Shown piece by piece: positions 21,307 through 33,885 of a stretch of DNA of 64,000 bases. Each line of letters opens with the position of its first letter. The stretch's first letter is position 1. The stretch lies in NCBI GenBank assembly GCA_028386065.3, contig JAKUCV010005600.1, positions 230,379-294,378 on the forward strand. Reading direction: 5' to 3'. The notes under the pieces were generated by a model. That model had not been told where the DNA came from. It ran no database searches and saw only the letters and a program-made list of their open reading frames with translations. The position numbers and the translations under genes were made by a program. The DNA comes from Turnera subulata. Its lineage: Eukaryota > Streptophyta > Magnoliopsida > Malpighiales > Passifloraceae.

Positions 21307-22440
21307 TTAGTTGTTTATTTCCAAGATCAAATGGGTTATACTTATGTTCCATGCAACATACAGAACATCATCATAAATAGTCCACAACTCCGCTTGGAGG
21401 CTTGTGCAAGAGCGGAAGCTTGTGCAAGGGTGTAATCCATGAATGAAACTTTTGCACCGTCTTCTTTTTGGGTCGCGAATCAGGGCATCGACACCTGCAT
21501 GGTTATTGCAGGAGTTCATGGCACCATCAGTTTTGACTTTGTACCATCCTAGTGGAGGTGGAGTCCAGCCTACATCCACTGATATTGTAGGATCTAAAAG
21601 CGGGTGGCAATCTGCTGTAAATTATCCTGCAACTGAGAGTAGGTAGAGTGAAATATGCGGCTGAGAATGTCTGCAGTTGTTGGTATTGGGATGTCCATAC
21701 GAATGACGAACTCATTTATGGTCTTTCAGAACTGCCAACAGCACTCTCGAACAATAAGCTCCAAAGGCAACGTGAGTTGGCATTGTACTCAGATCCAGTA
21801 AATTTTTGCACCCATTCTGCAACATTATTACTTGCAAAGAAAACAAGAGACGCATTATATGTAAGTAAATGATTCCAAATATTCCTAGAGGTGTCACCAT
21901 GACATAGCGCATGAGAGGAGTTTTGATAGCGCCATGACAGCAGATCTCATCAGTAGTCATATGGCGTCTCACACAGTTGGAACTTGTTAGAATGGCATCA
22001 TGGCAAAGCTGCCACGGTAGGGTTTAACTCATGGCAATCCTTTCCATTTCCCTATTAATTACCAATTAACGAGGTGGTTTAGACCCTGGCTCCTATAACA
22101 AGATTATAGGCCGACTTGGTGGAGCATTCTCCTGAGCTTGTGTGCTCCTAAAATAGAAAATCCTCACTCCATCTGAAGGGGGGACTGGTGATAACTAAAT
22201 AAGCCCTAGGACATCTGTCAGTAGGTATTAACGTAAAACACTGATGTTTCATGTACCATCCCGACATATGTAGAAACGAATATCTGTGTGAAGTAACTCT
22301 TGGAGAACATTGGTGGTGGCATGTGCTAATGGGCCTCCTTTGCACCCTAGCCATTTGTCCATCCAAAATTTGACATTCTTACCATTCCCAATCAACCATT
22401 TAGTTCCTTCTGAATAATCGGCCATGCCATACAAAACCCT
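21307..22440 (-). pseudogene. LINE-type retroelement remnant: zinc-binding RT-associated region and RNase H-like domain
   Basis: Two separated minus-strand frames show order and motifs of the C-terminal end of plant non-LTR retrotransposon ORF2 proteins. Upstream (22249-22434) is KWLIGNGKNVKFWMDKWLG, the usual start of the zinc-binding region after the reverse transcriptase. Downstream (21307-21579) is an RNase H-like segment: PPLGWYKVKTDGA, AGVDALIRD, LQAELWTIYDDV, LILEINN. Frameshifts and stops separate the parts and the RT itself is missing, so this is a dead 5'-truncated relic. Confidence 0.65.
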
Positions 22441-22498
22441 CTCCAGACTTGAGAATAACTATAACAAGAGAGTATCAGAACCCTTTCCATATTTTGTC

Positions 22499-22951
22499 AA
22501 GGTTTTGAAAACTGGACTGGCCATGGAATCAGAAAAGGTAAAGACTCAAAAATTAGGGTCTAACTAGGCCCGACTGGGTCCAACCATAAATCAATATTTT
22601 ATTATATATAGATGATTAGTAATAAAAAATAAAAATATGTGTATATTATGATACCTTAAAGTGTAAATTATTTTTATAATATTAAAATTTATAAAGGTAA
22701 TAGTGATAAATTAATTTAACAAACATTAAATACATGTTATTTGAAATTTTAGGAAAAAAAAAGAAAATTTCAAAGCTGTTGAACTGGGAAAACCGGGTCC
22801 GGTTTGAAAGGTTCAACTAAAACGGGAAAACCGTCCGATCTAACTTGATCCTCAAAAGCCTCATTTTTAAGGTTCTTGAAAACTGGATCAACCATCGGTT
22901 CACAACTAATCCGGTTGAATCGGCCGGTCCAGTCCGATTTTCACAACATTG
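22499..22951. mobile_element. MITE-like element with degenerate terminal inverted repeats
   Basis: The left end reads GTTTTGAAAACTGGACTGG. The right end, reverse-complemented, reads GTTGTGAAAATCGGACTGG and then ACCGGCC. Inside are further ACCGGG/CCGGTT words and no ORF. The flanks TATTTTGTCA and TATTTTGTTA could be a 9-10-bp target duplication, which would fit a Mutator-like MITE. Class and exact ends are inferred. Confidence 0.5.
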
Positions 22952-23927
22952 TATTTTGTTATACAATCATGATTTGTCAGACAGAATCATTGCACTAATT
23001 GTTCCAGAATTGTTGTTAATTGTCTACATCCCTCATAAAAAAATATAATAGAAATATAATAGAAGTAGAATAATTATGTAAAATTGACTTTTGACAAAAT
23101 AAAAAAAATGGAAAATTAACTTTTGTCAAAATTTAGGAAAATGTAAAAAGCTTGAGGTGCAATGCAATTGGAATATATTATGAAGGTTTTTAAACCTGGT
23201 TCTCGAAAAAGAAACACAAAGTTATTAAATCTGGCTTGTTCACCAACAAAGTGACAAGTAGTCAATAGTAGTTCACCCAATTATCCAATTTTGTAAGAGT
23301 AGATTTTTATGGTAACAGGCCAGCTAGAGTTGGGTGTAAATCCAAAATTTTAGATTAATAACTCAAACCAAATTAAGGTATAAGGGCCTACTTTAATTAT
23401 GAAAAGACCACACTCTTGGCGTATGCCATCTTTTTTCTTCTTCTCTTTCCTTTAGGTCTTTCTTCTTCTATCCCCATCCTTCCAAATCACTTGAACCTTG
23501 CATTGTTCAAAATTTAAATTTGGGAGGCAACTTGCTTCTTGTTCAGATCAAATCTATAAATACCTAATGATGATAATCTCAATTTTTATCGCATGTATTT
23601 TTTTTAGTGTGAGAAGCAACTGTCACATTTTAGGAGCAATCTTAAAATAGTAAGTAGTTAGAAGAAGCAAAAGAGGAAGAGAGAGAGAGAGAAAAGAAAA
23701 AGAAGGATTCAACTAAAAAAACCTAGGTTGTCAAAACTATCATTATAAGCAAATTTCAAGAAAAAATTGGAGGAATTGCAATGGTCTTACTTAACACCCA
23801 ATCTCTTAGATAGAACTTGCAACTTCGCACTTCAACTAAATTAGTTTTCTTTTTTCCGTTATATCCCATGAAAAGTCGACTTAATATCAACTAGATTTGT
23901 CACAAAAAGTTGTTTTTTTAAGGGAGC
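22952..23927. other. intergenic, nothing recognised
   Basis: AT-rich DNA without a supported gene. A short GA-rich stretch lies near 23675-23700. The plus-strand frame at 22845-23048 overlaps the MITE and shows no domain. Confidence 0.4.
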
Positions 23928-25480
23928 AGATGAAACGACCTGCCGTTAGACATGATAAATGCGTTCAAGTCACTAATCTTTACTGAAAAAATAGTATACA
24001 TAATAGAAATTCATTTGAATCAGCACTACATCAAATAATCGTCAGCCAAGCACGGGGACCTACAATGACTACGCAGCGGAAGCATAAGGAATATACAACA
24101 ACTGCTCAAGATAACTCAATGCAAATCGATGGATCTGAGTTCGTCTGAGGGGTACTGCAGCACCCTGGATGCATTCCTGCATAACGAATAACTGTAGTGA
24201 TGCAAGCGAGGGGTGAGTCCGAAGTGCTCATAGGTACATAGTACTCAAAGGTAAACAACAATATACAAACAACCATAACACAATAAGGCAAATAAGAAAT
24301 ACCAGCCAGAAGCATGATACAATAACAAGTAAGGGAGTCTTCTCATTTATACACATGAAAAGACCACTTTTTATACTCACTGACTCACTAACTAACTAAC
24401 AGACTAATTGAGTAACTGATAGACTTTTCAATTTTATAATGAAGGCCCTAATTACGCGATAAGTATTGCTTTTACCTGGTAGCCAAGCTAGCTAGTCTGG
24501 GGATGCTCCTTGTAAAACAAAAAGGGTGCCTGCGTGCTAAATCTCATATAAACTGTAGAGAAGGCGCCTACCAGCCTGCCCCTTCAAATATAAACTATCG
24601 AGAAGGCACTTAACAGCCTGATCTTTCTCGACGGAAGGCGCCTAACAACCTGTCCCTTCCAAACACAAATAAATCAAAATTCGCCTACCAGCTTGTCCCT
24701 TCCGTGAACACACACAAAAGGACAAGCTACACACAAGATACACACTAGGAGGCGCGGTACTTCACACGACCCTCCCGGGACTACCACCCGGCAGTACTGG
24801 CACCTATCATCATGACTATTTGTAAGTCCATCTCAATTTTCTCATTTTTATTATCCATTACCATAGTCTAAAAAGACTTGCCATGACTCATTTCACCGAG
24901 CAGGCACTTAGCCTCTAAGCTCCTCTGGGAATCTAATCATTTAATCTCAGTTCACTTTCTCGCCATAATCCTCTTATACTGATGGGACAATTAAATACAA
25001 AACTCTACACAAAAACAATAATTATAGGATCAATCACTGGCATCACAATAGCATTCACAACCACAATGAAGTTATTAATCACATAAACAAGCAAAACAAA
25101 ATAGCCTAGGTATCACGGGCAGCATACCAAGGTTTACCCATCCTCATTTTGGACATTGCAATCCTCTAAGAAACTGTCAGTGGGTTCCGCTCCTTCGTTA
25201 TTAGCTCGTATATTGACAACAACAACATTCATTCAAGATGCACAAACAACATGATATGCATGATATATACAACCATCTACTATACAGTTGTTCCGAGCAT
25301 ATAGAGGTGTCCGTATTGTTTAAACAAAATCATTACCTCATAATATTGTCATAAAAATTATACTGGTATGAAATACTTTATAAAATTACTCCAGTTGCTT
25401 TATAAAATAATATAAGAAAAAAATAATTACATATAATTATCAAAATATCATTTATATAAAAATTAAGTATATCAAAATAA
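23928..25480 (-). mobile_element. decayed Gypsy-type LTR related to the 11-20 kb element
   Basis: It begins ATGAAACGACC, like the outer edge of the LTRs at 11070 and 16781. It shares the same order of words: CAGCGGAAG, ATGGATCTGAG, GGGTACTGCAGC, GAGGGGTGAGTCCGAAGTGCTCA, then an A/T-rich part with ATGCACA and ATGATATGC. No second LTR, TSD or interior was found, so this is a solo or truncated LTR of a related but older family. The right edge is uncertain. Confidence 0.6.
24535..24715. repeat. four degenerate repeats around a GAAGGCGCCTA core
   Basis: GAAGGCGCCTACCAGCCTG, GAAGGCACTTAACAGCCTG, GAAGGCGCCTAACAACCTG and a partial fourth copy (TTCGCCTACCAGCTTGTCCC) recur at about 45-60 bp spacing, most ending in a CCCTTC-like word. 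GAAGG and CCTTC could pair within each unit, so each may fold as a hairpin. The array sits where the related LTR at 11-14 kb carries its hairpin array. Confidence 0.6.
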
Positions 25481-25509
25481 TTTAGTAAACTAAATCCATA
25501 TTATATTTA

Positions 25510-27060
25510 CAATTTGTATATATCTATATAACTATTGTATATAAAAAAATGGTTAAAAATTTTTTCATATCCCACGGCGCGATGCTCACACTTGGGTAGG
25601 AATGACATTGAAACGTTGCATAATGAGAGTGATGAGATTGTCGTAAGGTCTAGCTTTGCACAAGATGAGCACAGATGATAAAGCCATTTTCGACGGGGCC
25701 ATTGAACAGTAAACAGTCTAGAAGCCACATGTCATAGGTTTTCAGATAGGTTTGGTGACCATGGCGAGGAGTGAGAACACAAGTGATGAAGTAGCAGAGA
25801 ATTCTGTATTCAAAAGACAAATCTTGATATTCACCCTTCCTGTTGAACTGTCCAACTAGAAGCTTTCTTTGTTTAGATACACTCGTTGTGTAAGGAATGG
25901 GAATGACATTTCCAGAGCCAGTGTTGTAGTACATAACCTTCCCTTTTTTGAGATTGAGCAGAGTTCGGACAAGTCTAGCATCAACAAAGACAGATGGCCC
26001 ACAAATTGAACTTCGAATCCTTATAGTATTTCCAGCACCGCCAGGCTTGGGGATCATGTTGGAGTAGAATTCTTGGACCAACGGTTCATATGCAGGAGCT
26101 TGGCAAGCCCCATGAGTTCGGATCTCTCAATGATTTCACCGAGTCCCGAACCAACAAGGTCATCAAATTGAACAGTAAATGACCTTAGGAATTTGAACTC
26201 TTTGACCAACTATCCCATCAACATCCTTAATGTCATCGATGTTCTTGGAGTGTGAAGGATCGACATCCATAGGGCGTGCCCTCTTTTTGATTTTGAGACA
26301 CTTCCCATTTTACTAGTGTATTGAACTAAGATTTTCTCACTATTTAATGCTTGTACTTCATTGTCTTCAAGCACGGGTGTGTGAACAGGGGTCAGAGTGT
26401 CATCATCATCAAAATCTTCCACCTCAAGGACAACTGTTTCTTTTCCCTTGATAAAGCCACGCATTCATTGAGCATTTGCGCTTTTACTCGAAGGGTGTTT
26501 TGGCAGGACAGATGTCAAAAGCTTTCCCTTTTGAGGAACTCCCTTCTTTGAGGCGTTCTGTTGAATGGTTGGAGAATTTGAAGTTGTGTTGGTCATTTTG
26601 AGCTTCTTTAAAGAGAACTTTTGACCCAAGGGTATGTCATCATCAGATACTGTCCTCTCAGTTGAGGTTTGTGGGTTTCCTTCTGCACCTTCAATTTCAG
26701 TGACTGGATCGGCTAGAATGGCAATGGGATTTGGTGTACATTGTGATTCTTTTGTGGTATCTCTGTTCACTTTAGATGGCTCTCCTTCCACCTATGAACG
26801 TGACTTCTTTTCAAGAGCTTTAGGTGTGAGAGCATCGACTATAGCTTCCCGCTTTTTGGCGAGAAGAGCTGTCTGTTTTGGGTCGGTCACATCTTTAGGC
26901 ATTCTGTATTTAGTTATGATTTATTTAGTTGTTTCGGCAATGTGCTTCAGGGTGGCTACAGCTTCAGCCTCTCGATTGTTTTTTGGAGGATTTGGTGGGA
27001 CTCTGGCCATATCAACTCGAGTGGAGGTGTGCTTTCTTTTCATAGGGTGGTTGTGGTTCG
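25510..27060 (-). pseudogene. decayed plant transposon-associated protein gene
   Basis: Several minus-strand frames are separated by stops and shifts (27060 down to 26465, 26464-26210, 26081-25650, 25728-25507). The upstream part is charged and low-complexity (KREAIVDALTPKALEKKSR, DDDIPLGQKF, EVEDFDDDD). The downstream part has VQEFYSNM, CGPSVFVDARLVRTLLNL and a region with PRHGHQTYLKTYDMWLLDCL. This layout resembles the 'putative plant transposon protein' domain found as extra ORFs in plant LTR elements; the assignment is inferred from motif order. It lies next to the decayed Gypsy LTR on its left and may belong to the same element. Confidence 0.5.
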
Positions 27061-29195
27061 AGTAGACTGGATTTTGGGGCTGAAGTGTCGAGCTGCAGGT
27101 GAAGAGAGCGACGAGTAACTCAAGTGGTGGAATTTAGTGAAGGAATTTCTCCAAGATAGGCACGATTTTTATGAAGTTGAGACTTTCCGTTTGAACGATT
27201 CTGAAGGGCACTGGTTTTCCCCATGATGGGATATAAGAAGAGGTTTTGAGATAAGATTAATAAACTGCCACTTGGACTTATTATGACATTGGCCTACTAC
27301 CATGATTGGGAATTTGTAAAGGTTCAAAGTGAGACTAAGTAACCGTTGGACAAGACACAACGAGGTGAGGCCCTATAGCTGCCCATCAGTTAATATCGCC
27401 CAAGGTGAAAATACCTGTTCTTGTAGCCATCATACCACACACGCCTGTCATATTGCCAAGGTCGCACTAATTAGATGTGACTAGCATGCATGGGGACAAC
27501 ATCACAAAGTACCTTGTGTGAACAACCAAATTTGACCCATGATTTATTCTATTATTTTTAAATTATAAATATATTTATGTCGTTGGTTGATGAGATGATT
27601 TGGTTATTGGAATGAATATGTTTGTGATTTAATATGATAGAGTAAGGGTATTTTATTTGGTTATTTCTTTCTATTTGTTTTTCCCCTTATTATTTATTTA
27701 ATTTTGGATTATAAATAGATATTAAGTTTCTGCCAATAAGATATGGATCCTCCAGAGATTTTAGTCCATTTAAACACATGGTCTGCAGCTAACTTTAATC
27801 CTAATTATCGTGTAAATTTAGGATCAATTATATATTTTGCCTATTTTGTGTTTTTATGGTAGTTTTATTGGGAAAAAGGAATAATTTGATGTGGGGTTGA
27901 TAAAAAGGAAAAGTAGTGGAGTAGGAGACAAGTTTAGGGTGTTTTCTGAGCCAGGGAATATTCTAGAGGGCGTGGAAACCAACTAGGAATCAGATTTGAG
28001 GAGGAAAAGTAAGAAAAAATAAAAAAATTGCACAATCGGTAGCAGACATGAAGACATGACCGCCAGGCCCTGGCGGTCGTCACGACATGACCCTGGGGCT
28101 ATGGCGGTCAATGGTTCCAGAATCTTCTTTTTTCCTTTTTTTTTTCTAATTCCTAGCTCTTAACCGTTAGATTTAGGGGTTCAATCTCGACCCTTAGATT
28201 ATTAGGACAACCCCTTATCCCCTGAACACTACATCAACGGTCCAGATTGTTCTCTTACGGTTATCGAGGTGCAGCTTGTGACAACCATTTTTTCTTTGTC
28301 TTCTTTTTTTTTGTTGTGTGTCTAGTTGAATATTTACTTGATGAGTTGCTTATTCTTAATCTTTTATGAAATTATCGCTCTGTACTTTATGTTGATGTGT
28401 TTATAAATAACAGGTGGAAAGCTATTAAGGTGGGACTAATAATGGATTATAAGTAACATGATGATATTGATATGATACATGAAGAGTTCTTGTGTTAGCA
28501 TGATGTGAATTGTGGATTTGCTGTATCTGTGTGGAATTTGTTTATTGCACTATTGTATGTTAGTATCATACATAAAGTAGTACCTATGAAATTGTTACCT
28601 AGATGAATTGTGGTACAGATGTTAGGGATCTTAGAGAACTTTGATACTTCAGTATGTCTTTTCCTTTAAGAACCTTATTGGTATGACCTCGATGATCTAT
28701 CATGATGTTAGAATACTTCGGTATATCTTTTCTACGATAACCTTTCTGGCACCCTCCCATAATTGAAACTGGATAATTTGATGGTTATCCATACTTGAAA
28801 CTCACACAAAGTACTCCTGGTACTTAGCTTATTACTCCCTCTATACTGTGTAAGTCCATTACTCTCAATGTATATATTGCGTTCTGGGTTACTTTTAAGT
28901 TGACAATTCACCCCACCCCAAATCGGTCTCCAAATTTTTATTAATTTTCAGACTCCATGGCTTCTCCATTCCAATAGATCGGATGATCGAAAATCAAAGG
29001 TTCAGCAAGGCGTGACATCTTCACCAGCCATTCCATTGCATTTTCATATCTTTTACTCATTTTTATATTGATGTTATTTTTTTCAGCATGCTGTTACTAT
29101 TTTATATGTTTGGTTTGGTATGGTACTGGTGTTATTCTTCAATTGAGATTTTGCTGGTTTAGGCAAGTGATTTGGGATGTTGATTCCATATCTAT
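27061..29195. other. intergenic, possible LTR relics, no gene
   Basis: No coding region is supported. The stretch 27730-29000 has a composition seen in Gypsy LTRs (mixed, with CTCAATGTATATATTGCG and a GC-rich patch near 28060). It has no second copy here, so it is not called. A perfect 9-bp inverted repeat, GACCGCCAG-GCC-CTGGCGGTC, lies at 28058-28078. Confidence 0.35.
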
Positions 29196-30511
29196 TATAT
29201 CTATTATATATATAAAGTTGTTACCCTCTAGGTCTTCCTATATTGCCATGTGAAGGATTTTAGGTGTAGTTTCAATATTAAAAGATCCTGATAAGAATTA
29301 AACTCTCATCACAAAACCTTTATATGTTATATCCTAATACGATTTAATCTAGCTGAAATTCAATATTAAAAAAAAAATCCTCATAAGTATTAAACATTCA
29401 TATGAAAAGCTTATAAATTATATCCTGATAAGAATTAAACTCTTATCAGGAAAAAAACTGATAAGTTATGTCATGGATTTGAAAACAAAAGTAATCGTCA
29501 CTGTATTTTGCATTTACTCTATTATTATTATCTGATAAGAATTATATTACCTTTAGATTGATAAACTTTACAACTAATATAATAATACTATTATGCAAAA
29601 CTAACCTTTTATCGTTTTTGTTTTTTTATCGTATCTCTTCAAAAATTTCTTTTCTCCATCTCTCTTTAAATAAAGATACAGTCTGTGTATGTGAAACAAT
29701 AGTCTCTGTCTGTGATATAGTTTTTCTATCATTTATTCATTCTTCTTTTCTCCATCGTTTTTGTTTTGTTTCTATTTGCACTACACAAGGTCTAGATACA
29801 GTCTTTGTCTGTGTGTGATACAGTTTCTCTATCATCCACTCATCCTCTCTTATTCCTTCTTTGTTTTGTTTCTATTTGCATACGTACGAATGTTAGTATA
29901 GTATTGAAGTTATTTTGTCCCTCTTAATTAAGCATCTTGTTTGTTTTTATATTCTTTTTTATTTCTCCTTTCTATTTTAATCATTTTTATATTTTTTTTT
30001 GTTTGTGCAAGAAAATGCATATTAAAGCTTTGGAAGAGGAGTTATATTATTTTATATTTTTTAATTTTAGGACTCAATCATGCATGTTTAAATTTACAAA
30101 ACAAATTATTATTTATCTGAATTATTAAATATTTTTTATGTATTATTCTCATTTATATTCTATTCTTTTGTTTTAAAATTTTTTCTTCATAATAATAGAA
30201 TTTTCCAATTATTTTTATGATTTCATTTTAAAAAATTACTCATCTATGTTTTTATTTCTTTTGTTTTAGGAATCAATTGCGTAGGCCCAAGCATGGATTA
30301 ACAAATGTTGCAGGTTTAATTTAAAAAATTAATTATTATTTATATTATTATTGAATATTTCATTTTATTTATTTTTTTGTTTTGTATTCTATTTTCTATT
30401 TTAATGTTCTTTCTCTATAATAATAGTTTTCTAAATCTTTTCCTGATTTTTCATTTTTTAAATTACTCTCATATTTTTTACTTTTTGTTTATTATTAATT
30501 AATTATTTTCA
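29196..30511. repeat. AT-rich region of degenerate direct repeats, left part
   Basis: GATAAGAATTAAACTCTTATC variants recur at 29288-29470. A unit ending GTTTTGTTTCTATTTGCA with ACAGTCT...GTCTGTG words is duplicated (29670-29785 and 29800-29880). From about 30065, roughly 200-240-bp units starting TTTTAGGACTCAAT begin and continue right of the Copia element. The start near 29201 (TCTATTATATATATAAAG) looks like a Helitron 5' end, but no matching 3' hairpin was found. Confidence 0.5.
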
Positions 30512-30516
30512 CTTTT

Positions 30517-30926
30517 TGTTATAAAAGTAGATAATTAATACTCCTAGAACAGGGTAAGTCTTGCCGCTTGTTGCACCAAAAATTGAGCTCTCAAATATAC
30601 TCCTTTTGTACAACCAAGACTGCAAACTCGGTCGTTTCTAGTTTATCTTCAGTACTGGTTTGACCCTTTTACTCTCTTGGTGTGAGATGGAGACACATCA
30701 TATATTAAAGAAATGAAAGTTGTGGAACAACTAGTAAAATAGACTAGAGAAATAACTATTTTATTGGGGAGTTTCGTCATTTCGTTAGGGAGTACACTTT
30801 GGTACATCTCTCCATTACATGTGGTCAAGGCTACATGAGCTTATATAGTCTTAGAAGCAGCAGGTGGATGGGAACAGGTTGTTGGATAGTCTGTTCATGA
30901 CATTCACGTTTTATAAATTTATAACA
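30517..30926 (-). repeat. 3' LTR of the Copia-type element
   Basis: 410 bp, TGTTATAAAAG...TTTATAACA on plus. Nearly identical to 36103-36512. It carries TATATAAG on the minus strand near 30845. Confidence 0.92.
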
Positions 30927-30940
30927 CTCCCCTTTGAATG
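30927..30940 (-). other. polypurine tract of the Copia-type element
   Basis: On the minus strand TTCAAAGGGGAG directly precedes the LTR start TGTTATAAATT. This placement fixes the orientation of the element. Confidence 0.75.
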
Positions 30941-30989
30941 TCATTGTGTATTAGGTAGAATACGTTTAGGGAGATCTGCCTCATTAAAA

Positions 30990-33445
30990 ACCTTACCAAG
31001 AAAAACCCAGTGGGATAAAAACTTGGTGAAGGAAAAAAGAGTGCAGTGCGTATTCTACTCCCCCTCATTTTGGCCTCCCTTGATTTCTTGATGTCGTCGC
31101 ATGCCAATCCTCTTTGCCAACCTTTGGTGGCATATGCTTTATCCGATCACTTTTGATGTGCCACTCCTTTAATGCAGGCAGCATTATTTTCATTTGTTGT
31201 TGGAATATCTTCCTCGCTATCTTGTTTTTGTGGTCACCATAATATAGCAACTTCATGTGTAAAGAAGTAGCATATGTCTGTCTGCGCTTTTTGTGGATCA
31301 AATAAATGACCTGCATCTGCAAAATCAACTATATTCTCCTTGGATTCACAAGGTTAAAATAATTCTACATCCATTATATCCTGAAGATAAGAGTATAGTC
31401 ATATCTTGCCAATAGGTTTATGGCAAAAGCTTCAGGCTTTATGTTACTAGCAACACAAATTGCACTTTGATAGGGTACTTCAGGACCAATCTAATTCTTT
31501 TATGAGATTTTTCATCTCAAATTCTTTCTCGAAATATACACGGCTTTTGGAAAATTCTTCAAGAATTCCACTAATATTTAAATCACAAAAAATAATAATA
31601 AAAAAACACATATAGATATGAATCGTCAACATAAGCAATAATAAATTCATGCATGTACTTATACATATCCAAATTGGTTTAAACCATGTAAAGATCAACG
31701 TAGCTTAATATTTTTTTTTTTTGTATATTTCCGGGAATTAGTTGCTTCAAGCAACTTGAATCCTTCAGGGATTCTCATGCATATGTCATGACTTATGGAT
31801 CCATAGAAATAGGCTGCAATAGCATCCATGAGATGCATTTCTAATTCTTTTCATATAATGCCAGACTTATAAAAAATAATTGCATCCACCACAGGGGAGT
31901 ATATCTCCTCACAATTAATACCAGGTCGTTTGGGTAAAACCTTGTGCTATAAAATCGTGCTTTTATATCTCATTATCTTTTTGCATAAATACTCTTTTTA
32001 TGACCAATTAATTTTACACCATCTGGTGTACGGACTACAGGTCCGAAAAGTTCTTCGCTTCACAAGCGAGTCTAACACAACCTTAATTATATCTCTCTAT
32101 ATTTTGGCCAATAATTCTGCGCCTACATTCATAAATAGATGTTGGTTTATGATCCTCATAATATTTAGCGCAATATAAAATAAATATTCCGTCGACGGTT
32201 ATTTCACGTCGGTTCCATCTTATTCCGGACACTATAATTGAGATCTCACCATATTCATTTATTTCAGGTACCTGAGTTACTTCTGGAACTTTATCAATTG
32301 TGTCAGAAAACATACCTCTTCTGGAGGGCTTTTAATTCAAACCTCTACTGAAGGCCTTATTTCCTTACTGAGGCCATCTTATCACTTTGCTCCTTTATTC
32401 TCTATCGAGAATTTCTTTTCTATTTGGAACCGAGTATAATCTATAGATTCATTTGCATACTTATATTGTTCTTCAGGAACATCAATTGAAACAGGAGCAT
32501 TTGCAGCTGGTATATGGTCACACTTAATTTAAATGTGTCTGGCAATTGCATATCAATTTTTCTGCAAATGAATCATCTTCTTTTGAACTTCAGGTTCACA
32601 TTAATTTATATGAGGATCAACATTCATATATATTATGCATTTCAACAATCTTGATCCAGCTGCTTCTTTCTCTCCCTGATATTGGCTATACACACATATC
32701 GAATTATCAATAAGCAAATCTTGCTATAAATGAATCTCCAATCTTTTAGTCAATAGTTTCAATAATATTGTGATTTGATGAAGATTACCCAACATCTATT
32801 CCCAACCTTCTTTAAAAGGACCAGATTAACTATGCTGTGGTGGAGCATAATATATTGTACAACCAACGTTCCGAAGATGGGAGATATTTTGTGACCAAGA
32901 ACCAATGGGGAGATCTTATGATCTTATAATATCTTATTGGCTTGATGCACATTTACTGCGTATAAAATACCATAGTCATATTTCATCAATGGTCCTGCAA
33001 TCAATTATCAATATGGCCCAGATCTCTTTGGGTTTATTTCCAATGATATACATTCTCCATTGAAGAAACATACCAGCATTATCTAGACATATAGTCTAAT
33101 AACATGAGTAGGGATATGCACCTGCAAGTGGCTTAATCATTAGAACAAGTGCGCACAATGCCAACTTGCGTCACATAATAGACCATCTAGTCGATGCATC
33201 GTAAAAATTACCTAGATGGTCAACACAGTGGATTTATCATTCCGCGTTCATATCCCAAATTTGCTGGTCTAGGCCAATCTCATCTTTTTATGGCCGTATT
33301 ATTAATTTCGCAGCAAACAAACACATAGAAATTCATTGATTGTAAAACTTCTGGTTTTTCAATGAATGATCCAAATAATTTTTGTGCATCATTTTTGAAC
33401 TGGAATGGCCCATCCGGTCATGCCAAACAATAAATTCATGAACCA
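30990..33445 (-). pseudogene. decayed Copia polyprotein (integrase, reverse transcriptase and RNase H relics)
   Basis: Read on the minus strand, pieces appear in normal Copia order but in shifting frames. Near 33430-33370 is WHDRMGHSS...LKNQK, the pre-integrase region. Near 32320-32080 is the stretch before the RT. At 32110-31930 are pieces around a PDGV-type motif. At 31840-31735 is LEMHLMDAIAAYFYGS...RIPEGFK, the RT core. Near 31640 is IIAYVDDSYL, the YVDD catalytic motif. At 31325-31260 is DAGHLFDPQKAQTDICYFF and near 31170 KSDRIKHMPPKV, both from RNase H. Many stops and frameshifts are present, so no active polymerase is encoded. Confidence 0.7.
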
Positions 33446-33786
33446 ACTTCAAGTTGGTGCCAGCTTTAGGTTGCGCAAGCTGTGTATCTAAACACTTAAA
33501 ATTGCTAGCTCCAGGCTAGTGCATTCCAGCTTCTGGCTGGATATGTTAAGTTTCAATTACTCAACTGCTAGCTTCAGGCTGCAATACATGTGTCATTATT
33601 AGGCTTATTTCTGCCACTCATGTCGGAAAAGTTCAGAATTATTGAGCAATAATTATTGTAGTGGCAGACATTTCCAAAAGCAAATCCTCAAGGATTGTAA
33701 AGCTTTGGAATTTTCTGAAAAAATAATACAATCCATCGAAAAATTTTCTGGATCTTTTCGGGGACACCTGACTGTCTATGCTCAGG

Positions 33787-33797
33787 CTATAAAAAGG
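33787..33797 (+). promoter_or_regulatory. TATA box of the Copia-borne cargo gene
   Basis: CTATAAAAAGG lies 97 nt before the ATG at 33886, followed by an A/C-rich leader. It has the same arrangement as the homologous gene at 15830. Confidence 0.6.
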
Positions 33798-33885
33798 GGG
33801 AAGATTGCTTAGGAAGATACAACAAAATTCAAAGATACAGAAAATTCAACAAAGCAAAGAAATAGAAAACTTAACCAAGACAAAA

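Noticed and set aside
29201..29221. Helitron-like 5' end (TCTATTATATATATAAAG).
   Set aside because: No matching 3' hairpin with CTRR was found to the right, with or without removing the Copia element. Mentioned only as a possibility.
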